A DNA stretch of 64,000 bases, taken from NCBI RefSeq assembly GCF_017591435.1, contig NC_059287.1, positions 14,175,134-14,239,133 of the forward strand, written 5' to 3'. This DNA comes from Portunus trituberculatus (lineage: Eukaryota > Arthropoda > Malacostraca > Decapoda > Portunidae). Under the pieces are notes generated by a model. That model was not told where the DNA came from, did no database searches, and saw nothing but the letters and a program-made list of their open reading frames with translations. The position numbers and the translations under genes were made by a program. The stretch's first letter is position 1. Each line of letters starts with the position of its first letter. Shown in pieces: positions 24,064 through 34,663 of this stretch.

Positions 24064-24475
24064 TTAACGCCTTCAGTACTGGAACGCACTTTTATCATCA
24101 ATTGTTAGCGTGATTAGACGATTTTGTTTACATTAGGAAGGGTCATGGAGGTCAGAAGATTAACCCCTTCAATACTGGGACACATTTTTACCTTGGAATT
24201 TGTGTACGATTAGATCATTTTATTTACATTAAGAAGAGTCTATGGAGATCAGAAGATTAATGGCCATATTTTTCACTATTTTAATCTCCACATTAGTTTC
24301 TGAAAGTGTATAAAACCACCAAATGTGAGCAGAATGAATATGTAAATGCGCCATGGTACTGAAGGGGTTAATGGCCAGTCCTTACTATTCTAATCGCCAC
24401 GTAAGTTTCTGAAGCCAAAATCGCCAACTACGAAGCAGAATAAACATGAAAACACCTCCTGGGACTGAAGAGGTA
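24064..24475 (-). mobile_element. MITE family 1, outer copy interrupted by a second copy
   Basis: The left half (24064-24163) starts TTAACGCCTTCAGTACTGG. The right half (24372-24475) resumes with tggccagtcc and ends gactgaagaggtaa. Removing the inner insert with one TTAA restores the family's gaagattaatggcc core without loss. Confidence 0.9.
24164..24367 (-). mobile_element. MITE family 1, inner copy with exact TTAA duplication
   Basis: A 204-bp element starts CCCCTTCAATACTGGG and ends CCATGGTACTGAAGGGG. It is bracketed by TTAA at 24160-24163 and 24368-24371, with only one TTAA at the matching site in other copies. Duplication of TTAA and CCC-starting ends are the signature of the piggyBac superfamily; with no coding capacity this is a nonautonomous MITE. 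Confidence 0.9.
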
Positions 24476-24690
24476 AAGGAAGTTAGGTGAATATGAAGAA
24501 AATATCACTCAGTCCCCTTGAAATGGTAAATTAATTATCTGGATGGTTTGTGGAGAGGGAAAAAAGAGTAAAAAGAGTTTGCAAGGTATTTATTTCCTTC
24601 CCATCTTTAATTTACAACGTCTGGAGTTTGTCTATTTCTACCATATACTCTATGTACAAGAATTAAACTGTTAGCGTTATTGAAAGCTAG

Positions 24691-24693
<3 letters not shown>

Positions 24694-24731
<38 letters not shown>

Positions 24732-24872
24732 CTTATCTGTTAGTCTGTCTGTCTGTCTGTCTTTCTCTGTCTGTCATTCTTTGTTTGTCTGTCTGTCTTT
24801 TTGTCTGTGTGTCTATCTGTCTGTGTGTATATTTCCGTGTATGTCTGTCTGTCTGTGTCTGTCTGTCTGTGA
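24694..24872. repeat. (GT)n and (GTCT)n microsatellites
   Basis: GT units to about 24728, then imperfect GTCT tetranucleotides to 24872. Confidence 0.93.
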
Positions 24873-25088
24873 GTGGGTGGTAGTACATGGAAATCGTCCC
24901 AGAATTTGCCATTACTGACTGTTAGCCACGTGGTGTTGTGTGTGTTGCTGTGTGTGGTGTTGCGTTGTGTTGCGGTGTGAAGGTCGCCCCGGGAAGTGTC
25001 CACGCAACAGGTCTTGTAGCTCCGGGCCGGAATGACAGGTTGGGGCTGCTGTTTTTTGACCTTATGCTCCCTGATAGTGTTCTGTTGG

Positions 25089-25121
25089 GGTGGTGGTGGC
25101 GGTGGTGGTGGTGGTGGTGGT
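25089..25121. repeat. (GGT)n microsatellite
   Basis: About eleven GGT-like units. Confidence 0.9.
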
Positions 25122-25538
25122 CTAGTTTTTAAGGCATTTTTCTAAGCTTCATTTTTTTTTTCTGGTTTATTTCTCCGTTAGACTTTTTTGCTCCTCATCT
25201 GCTTTTCTAAATAGTTTCCCTGTGATTCATTTCTCAGACATTTATTATTTTCACGTTTTTCATATTTTTTTCTCGTGATTCCTTTCTCCCTTAGTCATTT
25301 TTCCCCTTCTAAGCATTTCTTCCGACCTTCAATGCTTTCCCCAGGTTTTTTTTCCTCTCTGGACATTTAGACATTGCCACCTTGCCTCTTTTCAGTCAGA
25401 ACATTTCCTCTTTTATATACTGTATTTAGTTTCTCCTTCCTCTCAAGACATTTTCCCTTCTCCCTTCTTATTTATATATCAGAAACAACTGTGACATTAC
25501 TCTTCCCTCGAACGCAATTCTCTTAAACTGGAGCGAGG

Positions 25539-25541
<3 letters not shown>

Positions 25542-25606
<65 letters not shown>
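25542..25606. repeat. (GT)n microsatellite
   Basis: About 32 GT units. Confidence 0.95.
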
Positions 25607-25608
<2 letters not shown>

Positions 25609-25789
25609 TCATGACCTTGACACCCAGACAGCACGCAGGAATCTTGATGACATTTCCATTGCAACCTTCACTAGCGGAAAAATAAAAGACAAGGCACGCA
25701 CTGTCTTGTCATGGAGGCGGGGCAGGACGTCCCTACTGGCGATCTTCTGTGCGAACGAGAGGCAACCGATGCGCAGCTTGACTCAATGA

Positions 25790-26003
25790 CCCACACTGAA
25801 ACGCTTTGCTCTCTCACCACGACTATTTTCCAAAGCCACAGAGATAGATGGTTAGCGGGGTTTTCAAGTGTTTCTCCAGTTAATAATATATAAATCATAT
25901 CGCTCTGCCTCTAGAACCGTAAAAACGCCTTAAAAACTGTAAATTTAGAATAAAGCCTTTTGAAATAATGGAGGTGAAGCCCAGAAGTGTTTGAGAATAC
26001 AAA
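25790..26003 (-). mobile_element. MITE family 2
   Basis: Contains ctgaaacgctttgctctctc, then ccacgactattttccaa, ctagaaccgtaaaaacgcctt, gaagccttttgaaata and gtgtttgagaatac, in the reverse order of the copy at 19306. Confidence 0.75.
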
Positions 26004-26172
26004 TGACCCATCTCTGAACCCCCCTCCATGCTCCATCCCCACTACATTAATTACTGTTGCTATATAATGACGTTACTATATAATGACCCATAGCAATTCT
26101 GGACACCTTTACTTAAACCCACTATTGGAAAACGTGCGAATTGATAAAAAAGAAAACTTATTTACATTTGCT

Positions 26173-26392
26173 TTAACGTCTTCAGTCAGTACTGGAACAC
26201 ATTTCTTCCTTGAGATTCGTGTACAATAAGACCATTTTCATGACATTAGGAAGGGTCTATGGAGGTCAAAAGATTAAAGGCCAGAGTCTTTACTATTTTA
26301 ATCCCCACATGAGTTTCTGAAGCTGTATAAAATCACCAAATGATAACCAGAATGAATATGAAAACACGTCCTGGTACGTACTGAAAGGTTAA
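26173..26392 (-). mobile_element. MITE family 1 with TTAA at both ends
   Basis: TTAACGTCTTCAGTCAGTAC at the left (with a four-base CAGT duplication) and GTACTGAAAGGTTAA at the right. Internal gtttctgaagctgtataaaa is present. Confidence 0.9.
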
Positions 26393-27271
26393 TGAGATGG
26401 TGGAGAGCGACGTTGTGATTAGGGAAGGATGTTAGTATATCGTCTGTGAGGAAGGTGGCGGTGGAATAGGCGGCGTTTGAGATTGGCGAGATGGTCTGAA
26501 GGTGGCGTTACTGGTTAGCGGAGGCACAGAGGAGGCAACCGAACCACTTTCACATCCTCTGACCTGTGATACAATCGGCTCATAGTTAGGCGATAAAAAA
26601 ATATAGCGAGAAAGAAAAGTAAAGAGAATATTCCACTCCTACGTGTTTTTATGTGTGTGTGTTAACTGCGGAAAGAAAGAGAGCGCTGGGTGACACTTCT
26701 TAACCTGTTACTGTGTTTTTTTGTGTAGATTAAGTGTGCGGAATATTACACTATTGCGTCTATTCCTGTTTGTTTTTATTTTTTCCTATTAAAGACCGTG
26801 AAGGGAGACTAAATAAGGGTGAATATGCCAAAATAGACCATGTTTATTTTGTAGATTGAGAATGTGTGTAATTTTTCCTTATTACATTGATTTATTATTT
26901 ATCTATCTATTTATGCATTTATTTATTTATGTGTGTGTGTGTGTGTGTGTGTGTATCACCTAATCGTACTGTGAAGAGAAGTTTAGTGAGAGAGTGCACT
27001 AGATAGCACATAATTATAGACTCATCAATAGACAGGTTTAAAAGATGAGACAGTGCGATAGGCGAAGGACAATAGAATGAAACAGCCACTCAAGTCTCCT
27101 ACAGGGACTGCCACGTATAGGCCTGGTGGCTTCTTGCAGCTTCCCTAATAGTCTTATAGTTAGTTATACGAGTGTAATAGGAGGACATGAGTTAACGGTG
27201 ATGATTAATGCTCTCATAAGGTTAACTCGGGGTAGGAGGAGGGAAGTCAGGTTAGATTACTACACTCATAA

Positions 27272-27615
27272 GTTTGTTAGGTTGGGTTGCGTTGGGTTGG
27301 GTCGAGTTGAGTTAGGTTAGGTTAGGTTGGATTAGCTTGAGTTAGGTTAATTTAGTTTGTTAGGTTACATTGGGTTAGTTCGGATTAGGTTAAGTTGAGT
27401 TAATTAGGTTAGGTTAAGTTAGATTAGGTTAGGTTAAAGTTAGGTCACGTTGGATTAGGTAAGGTTAAGATACATTAGGTTAGGTTAAGATAGGTTAAGT
27501 TAAGATAGGTTAGGTTAGGTGAGAGGATTAAACACGAATAGTAAATGGCCGTCAGGTTAGGTTGTGGTATGTTGTGTTAGGTTAGGCCAGGTGAGGTGAG
27601 GTGAGGTTAGGTTTG
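27272..27615 (+). repeat. Degenerate TTAGG telomere-like tract
   Basis: Dozens of TTAGG and near matches (ttaggttaggtt, ttgggttgggtc) on the plus strand over about 340 bp. TTAGG is the ancestral arthropod telomeric unit; here it is internal and diverged. Confidence 0.8.
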
Positions 27616-27742
27616 GTGAGAGGGCATAGTGTTGATAGAGATGGTAGACGGCATGGGTTAAAACAATCAGTGAAGGGGAGACCAGTGATCGCAGCAGGGG
27701 TTCAACACGTCTTTAATTTGATTCAGAGACAGGCTGTGGAAT

Positions 27743-27744
<2 letters not shown>

Positions 27745-27791
<47 letters not shown>

Positions 27792-27814
27792 TCTATAAAC
27801 TCTGCATAAGGGAG

Positions 27815-27905
<91 letters not shown>

Positions 27906-27985
27906 CTAACATACAAATTAACTAAATCACGATCATCCGCCAGGTAACTGTCAAAATTAGCTTTAAACTCACTAATAACTATCCA

Positions 27986-28031
<46 letters not shown>
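27745..28031. repeat. Cluster of (CT)n, (CA)n and (GT)n microsatellites
   Basis: CT at about 27745-27790, CA at about 27821-27902 preceded by gcgcgcgc, and GT at 27989-28031. CA and GT on the same strand are inverted complements about 90 bp apart. Confidence 0.93.
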
Positions 28032-28032
<1 letters not shown>

Positions 28033-28280
28033 AATAACATAAGTGATCTGAGAAAGTCACTCGATCTTTATCACGTCGCCGCGGCCCCCATGGTGACAGC
28101 CTCCACTGATAGGACAACCGTGGCAAGGCGAGGCGAAGCTTGGGGTGAGAGAGGGCATGGCGGGGTGAGGAGGAGAGTGGCGGGGTGAGAAGAGTGGCGG
28201 GGGTGAGGGAAGGCAGTGGTAGGAGAATGGCGAAGTATACTTTAATATGGGTCAGTAAAAAGCCATGTAAACTGGACACT

Positions 28281-28285
<5 letters not shown>

Positions 28286-28336
<51 letters not shown>

Positions 28337-28390
28337 AAATATTTGACTAAGCCTTTAATCCGAGCCAGCCTGCCTTTCCAATGATTTGTA

Positions 28391-28437
<47 letters not shown>
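28286..28437. repeat. Inverted pair of (GA)n and (CT)n
   Basis: GA at about 28286-28331 and CT at 28394-28437, separated by about 60 bp, able in principle to form a hairpin. Confidence 0.92.
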
Positions 28438-28440
<3 letters not shown>

Positions 28441-28930
28441 AAGTAAAGTCAGTCAGTCAAGTATATTTGTTTGAGAGAGCAGGCAGTTCATGATTAGTGT
28501 AAGTAAACATTATGGTCTCGCTATAACAAAATGTCTCTAATAACATGATAATAACTTCCCATCAAGAACAGCTGGACGTTAAATGGAAGGGATAAAGGAA
28601 AAAGATGCAATGACCGGCCTTTCGTGCCAAGATAGCCAGCAACATGGGCCCTTGGAGATAAAGTGAGGTGAAGCGGGGCGGCGTGAAGTAGGCTTGGCAG
28701 GAGAGGCGGGTAAGTAGCACCTAGGTGAGTGAGGGAGGTGTCAAGTGTCCTGCTACACCCGAGACCCCGCAGCACGCCAGGTGATCTTAAGCCCTCCAAA
28801 TCCCTCAGTGTGCTTAGATCTCACACCGCGGGCGGCCGGCCAGTGTAGCCAAGTAGAGAACCACACCCTTCTGTTATGACACTGGGCCTGTTTGAGCTAT
28901 TCTATCAAGCCATCCCTCTTCCCCACCACC

Positions 28931-28992
<62 letters not shown>
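28931..28992. repeat. (CA)n microsatellite
   Basis: About 31 CA units. Confidence 0.95.
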
Positions 28993-28994
<2 letters not shown>

Positions 28995-29257
28995 TGTAGA
29001 TAGATGAATAGGTTAGGTAGTGTCTAGGTTAGGTAGTGTCTGGATTTTAAGCGACAAAACCAGTATACATATAGATGTAAAGCCACAGACCCCTTGCTTT
29101 TATCTCAATTTGAATACAATCTCTCTTTAGCTATGTAACTCATAAACACCCTTCCTGCAGCAGCCTTAAGCCACAACGCCTCTTCTGTATTTCAACCTCA
29201 ACGCACAAACCCACTCTAACGAAATAATAATCCACAAACACCCTTTCTGCCGTAGTC

Positions 29258-29471
29258 TTAACCTCTTCAGTACAAGGATGCATTTTTACCATGAGTTTTG
29301 GGTATGATTAGGCGCTTTCATTTACATTAGGAAGGGTCTATGGAGGTCAGAAGATTAATGGCTTGATTATTCAGTATTTTAATCCCTTACATCAGTTTCT
29401 GAAGCTCTATAAAAACGCCAGATAGTGAACAGAATGAATATGAAAAAGCGTCATAGCACTGAATGGGTTAA
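29258..29471 (-). mobile_element. MITE family 1 with TTAA at both ends
   Basis: TTAACCTCTTCAGTAC at the left and CACTGAATGGGTTAA at the right. The interior matches the family. Confidence 0.9.
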
Positions 29472-30041
29472 AGGCACAACTCAATACCTCAACTTTAGCA
29501 GACAGACCCACTGTAACATAAATCATAACCCACAAACCTCCTTTCTGCCGCAGTCTCAAGCCACAAACCCCATTCCCTATCAAAACTTCAACACACACAC
29601 ACACACACACACGTTCTCAAACTCCCCACACTAGAACCACTCCAGACTTTCCTCCGTTAGGGTCTCAAAATTCTACACAGAACGCCCTTTAGTCCCTTAA
29701 TGATACGAATAGATAGCAGGACTCGGCCTATTAATTATCATGCCAGGTGAAGGGGAAGGAAGAGATGCCCCGCCCTTCCCAGCCCTGCCCTGTCTTGCCT
29801 TGCCCTCTCACATGAAAAGGCTATAGGCTCTGTTGAGATGCAGGGTTGGTGAGGGTTAAGAGATTCTGCGACGTAATAGTCTAATACTGATTATCTTAAT
29901 GTTAATCCCAGCACTCTTTGATCCTTGGACTTGTTGAAATACTTGACTTTTCGTTGGCAATGTCCGTCCCTCTCTCTTTTCGTTCTCTTCTTGGTACTCT
30001 GTCTTTTCTGATAGTAGCTAGTGTGTGATAGTACAAGCAGC

Positions 30042-30043
<2 letters not shown>

Positions 30044-30103
<60 letters not shown>
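30044..30103. repeat. (CT)n microsatellite
   Basis: About 30 CT units. Confidence 0.95.
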
Positions 30104-30105
<2 letters not shown>

Positions 30106-30456
30106 GGTAGTATGTAATTATTTTTTTCTTTTTTCTAGTCTTATTTCATCGGTTTTTTTTCACTTGTTCTTGTTCTTCTTGTTTTTGTTCTTCTTCGTTT
30201 TCGTCTTCGTCTTCTTCGCTTTTTATTCACTTTTTTTCTTCTCTTTCCTCTTCTTTCATCACTGCGTATGCGTCATAAGATTCCAGCATTTCATCCTTCC
30301 GTGAACATCCTCAGCTCTTAAACTTTTTGCATTTCCACATTATTTTTTCCCTTTCATATTTTTCTTGTTTCTGACACTCCATCCATCCATCCATCCATAC
30401 ATCTGCTTATCACGCCATCCATCTTTGTCCATTTAAAACTTCCCTTTCACTCCCAC

Positions 30457-30487
<31 letters not shown>

Positions 30488-30645
30488 CTATAAAAAAAAA
30501 AACAGCTATAGGCTCCCTAACAATTGACCTCATCCTTCTAAATGTCTGTAATGATTTTCACACACATTATTATTCATTATTATTGTTGTTATTGTTATTT
30601 CAGGCCATTATGAAACGTAATTATGGATGTGAAGGAAAATTATCT

Positions 30646-30648
<3 letters not shown>

Positions 30649-30733
<85 letters not shown>

Positions 30734-30919
30734 GCTAATAACATGATAATAATTTGACATCAAGAACAGCTGTGCGTGAAATGGGAGGGATAAAAACAGT
30801 TGAATCCATAGAAAAAGCCAGAGAGAGAGAGAGAGAGAGCTGTAATCCTCCTCCCGTCTCTCTCTCTCTTTCTCTCTCTCTCTCTTAGTCGCGACGGTAT
30901 TGACCCTAAGCAGATAAAG

Positions 30920-30997
<78 letters not shown>
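30649..30997. repeat. Two long (GT)n microsatellites
   Basis: GT at 30649-30732 and 30923-30997, with short GA and CT runs between them. ORFs across them are poly-Thr/His artefacts. Confidence 0.95.
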
Positions 30998-31002
<5 letters not shown>

Positions 31003-31178
31003 CGCGCGCCCCTGACCTTTACATGGCAACAAAAGGTCATGGTGGAAATACGTCAGGGGTGGTCACGGCTGTCTTCACCTGACCTGACCTCCGCTGGGAC
31101 CTTCAGGCGGCCGTGCTAACGAGAGGTGGTCGTGGTAGGTCATCTGGGAGGGAGTCACACCTGGCCTTTCCCTGCAGG

Positions 31179-31232
31179 TGTTGGTGGTGGTAATGGTGGC
31201 GGCGGTGGTGGTGGTGGTGGTGGCGGTGGTGG
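31179..31232. repeat. (GGT/GGC)n trinucleotide tract
   Basis: Imperfect tggtgg and ggcggt units. Confidence 0.88.
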
Positions 31233-31436
31233 TTGGTGGGTGGGGACGAGAAAATAATGATCTCCGTTAGTGACAGATTAAAAGGAGCGATTTTCTTTTG
31301 TTCACTACTAAAGCTAATGTTAATTGCCTCCGTTAGTGAATGAATGAAGCGAGTGAGCGAAATTGTCTGTTCTTTGAGAGTAAATACATAAAAATTTCTT
31401 TGATGACTGATAATAATGTCCGCTAGCTAAAGAGCA

Positions 31437-31631
31437 TTAACCCTTTCAATACTGAGGCACATTTTTAACATGATTTTTGAGGTATGATTGGACGATTTCA
31501 TTTGCATTAGGAAGAGTCTATAGAGGTCAGAAGATTAATGGCCACAGTCTTTACTATTTTAATCCCCACATGAGTTTCTGAAGCTGTTCAAAATCACCAA
31601 ATAGTAACCAGAATGAATATGAAAGGGTTAA
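31437..31631 (-). mobile_element. MITE family 1, shortened right end
   Basis: TTAACCCTTTCAATACTG at the left. The right end jumps from gaatgaatatgaaa straight to gggttaa, lacking about 20 bp of the usual terminus. Confidence 0.88.
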
Positions 31632-33139
31632 GTAATAGTACAATTCCACCACTACTAATACAAACCACCTACATTACCACTACGACTAATAATAATGACG
31701 GTAACTGATAGTAATGACGGTAACTGGACTTCTAACACTACAATAGCTAGCGGTAACTCGACGTTGTGTTTTGTCTAGTTCATATCTTTGCTTTGCCTTG
31801 GTGTCCACGTCAGTAAATATAACATGCCAGTCATATCGCCTTTACAGCTTTGTCCTGCTGATCTGCTGTGGTTCTCCTCTTTCTGCGCCACGTCCCGCCC
31901 CGCCGCGCCCCTCGACACACCACCACCACCACCACCACCAATTCACACCTTGGTGCAATAATTAGGACGTATTAACTCCCCCCCTCCTCTTCTTCCTCCT
32001 CTCTGTTGTTCTATCCCACTTAGTTCCGTCACTTTTCTCGTTATTTTACTTTCTTTTATGCACTCAACAATGGGCAAGATGACGAGGAGGAGGAGGAGGA
32101 GGAGGATGAGGAGGAGGATGAGAAGGAGATGAACTTTCACGAAATCTTAAAAAGTACTTGCATATTATTCTTATCGTATCAGAGAGAGAGAGAGAATGAA
32201 TGACAGACGCGCGTGGATCTCAGTGACTCACTCCTCCTTTCCCCCATAGTCCCCCCTCTCATCCCTCACGACACTCAGCGTGAATGAATCAGCATTACTA
32301 AAATTTGATATAGACTCGTTACTTTTTTATGGGGAGTTAAATTTGGTGAGGTCGGATTAAGATCGGTTTGGTTAGGTTAGGTAAGCTTTAGAGTATGTAA
32401 ATGAAGGGAAGAAATGACCAAGAGGAGAAAATGTTAAGTTTTTTTTGTAATGCCCTATGCAAAAGCTAGTTTGGTTAGTTAGAGAGGGAAATTTTGTTTA
32501 AGAAGTTTTCAAATTTATTTAGTAATTAGTCACGTGTCAGTCTTGAAGGGAGGAACATTTACGATTTGGCACGTGGCGTCTATATAGTATATTTTCATTT
32601 CAGAAACGAGAAGTGAGGTGGAAGGTCGCAATAAACCGACTAGTAACAATAAGTACAAATAAATACAAAATGAAATAAATAGACAAACTTTCTCCTATAA
32701 CAAGAGAAACAGAATAACACAAACAGAATAACACAAAGATATCCAATCCATGTGCAAATCTGGCAACCTTGAGTGTGAAGGCAGTTCATTTCCTCCTCTC
32801 TGATACCTGCTGACCCATGACCCTTGACCCCACGCCTTGCCCCGGTCATTCAGTGTGTGACCTTAGAGCGAGCAAGACATACAGGACACTACTCACGCCC
32901 TGCCAGACCTTACCCTTTGGCGACAACATAGACAGGTGACTGGTGACTGGTTAAACTTCCTTCGTTACCCTGGTGAGTACACACGAGGAATATTTGCACG
33001 TGTATTGCAGTGTGGTAACGTTGACTGTGTTTTTATGTCTTATTTGGGCAGTGTTTGAATAATTTCCGGGATGATTTCTATATATTGCATCGCCGTCTTC
33101 ATTTCCATTTTGATACTGACCTGAACACAGACACACACC

Positions 33140-33197
<58 letters not shown>

Positions 33198-33381
33198 GGT
33201 GGGAGAGAGCGCATCATAATCACGCGCCAATACTCTCCACAAAGCCAAGAACACACGCACAGTCACACACACACACACACACACCATGCCGTAGACAGAC
33301 AGTCAAGTCACACATCACACACTAGAGACACGCAAGGCAACCACACATGCACCTTGCACCACAGCCTTCACCACCAGCCCG

Positions 33382-33441
<60 letters not shown>
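33140..33441. repeat. (GA)n, (CA)n and (GA)n microsatellites
   Basis: GA at 33140-33194, CA at 33263-33283 and GA at 33386-33441. Confidence 0.93.
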
Positions 33442-33444
<3 letters not shown>

Positions 33445-33830
33445 GAATTGAATTATAATGGGTACTAGCACCAAGCCTGAAAGGCTATATGGCACTAGTG
33501 TTATGTTTTAGAGGTGTTGTAGGAGCTGGAGGGTGGTGAGAAAGGTCATTATGTTAGTGATGGAGAAGGTGGAGGGGTCTCCCAGAAAATCAGTAAGTAG
33601 TGGGGGGCGTCGTAGGGTGGCTAGGAAAGGGAATGCAGCTCGACGATGAGGGTATGTGTCAGGGCAGTCAAGGAAGATGTGAGAGACGGAAAGTGTACAG
33701 TGGCAGCGAGGGCAGGCAGTTTGGGGGTCACGACGCACAAGGTGACCCTGGGTGAGACCGATGTGGCCCAGGCGAAGTAGAGAGAGAGGCAGACTTGACA
33801 CATTTGGCTAGGCTAGAGTGACGCCTGATA
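33442..33830 (-). mobile_element. LINE 3' end with C-terminal zinc-knuckle-like domain
   Basis: The minus strand encodes LSLLRLGHIGLTQGHLV, then CPRCHCTLSVSHIFLDCP. This C-x2-C-x8-H-x4-C knuckle is typical of the C-terminus of non-LTR retrotransposon polyproteins. The frame ends near 33508, followed by a short 3' UTR and an AATTC/CT tail abutting the GA microsatellite. Upstream the frame is broken by a stop, and no RT core is present, so this is a 5'-truncated dead copy. Confidence 0.75.
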
Positions 33831-34622
33831 AGAGAAGCAGGGTTGTCTGAAACCTCTACTATTTATCCCTCCACTTTGATAGTTTTATTTTCCGCTCATT
33901 CTCCACACAGACATTCTTAGTTTACATAAATTCGCCTGGGGTTTATAGAAAATGTTTACTACTTAAATCATATAGAATTTAATTTTATATAAACGTGTTC
34001 ATCTATTCCTTGTGTAATTTCTCCGTTTCTTGTTCTTTCCGAAAGCAGTTTTTCGCTGTGATTAGTCTTCTTTCCTTCATAAAACAAAAGCTCTATAATA
34101 TTACCACGTTAAGCATAATTGCTATTTTGTCACCCTTCAAACGTGTAGCCTACTTTTCATAGAATAGCCTTACTCTCCATCCTCAATATCAGCATCATTA
34201 GCCAGGCAACCACTTCTCCCACACAGCCTTCCTGCTCTCTCTTTATTTCTTATCTTAACAGTTAAAACTTTCGCATTGCTTCTCTCGCGTAGTGATAAAC
34301 AGTGGCTTGAGGCCGAGGGAAGTCATGAGTTCCATGCCGTCTATTGACTGTGTGCGTGTGGTGCAGCATTTTTTCCTCCGAGGAAGCCCTTGCAGCATTA
34401 GAAGTGCGGCATTGACTGACGATCATCGTTTCTTTATGTTCTTTGCTTGGCCATATATTGTTTGTCTTTTAATATAGTTTCCAGTGCATGCAGTATTTAT
34501 TTTTTTTCTCGCCACGTTTAGGGTTTCCTAAAATGCACGTCTTTGTATGAATTGCAAGTCTTTCAATAGCACAGCAAACAGCCTATAGTCCGTGCATGCC
34601 TACAACTGACATTCTCAAGTAT

Positions 34623-34623
<1 letters not shown>

Positions 34624-34661
<38 letters not shown>
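34624..34661. repeat. (CA)n microsatellite
   Basis: About 19 CA units. Confidence 0.92.

Positions 34662-34663
<2 letters not shown>

Noticed and set aside
24680..24883. Cys/Val/Leu-rich ORF over GT and GTCT repeats
   Set aside because: Low-complexity tetranucleotide translation without conserved features.
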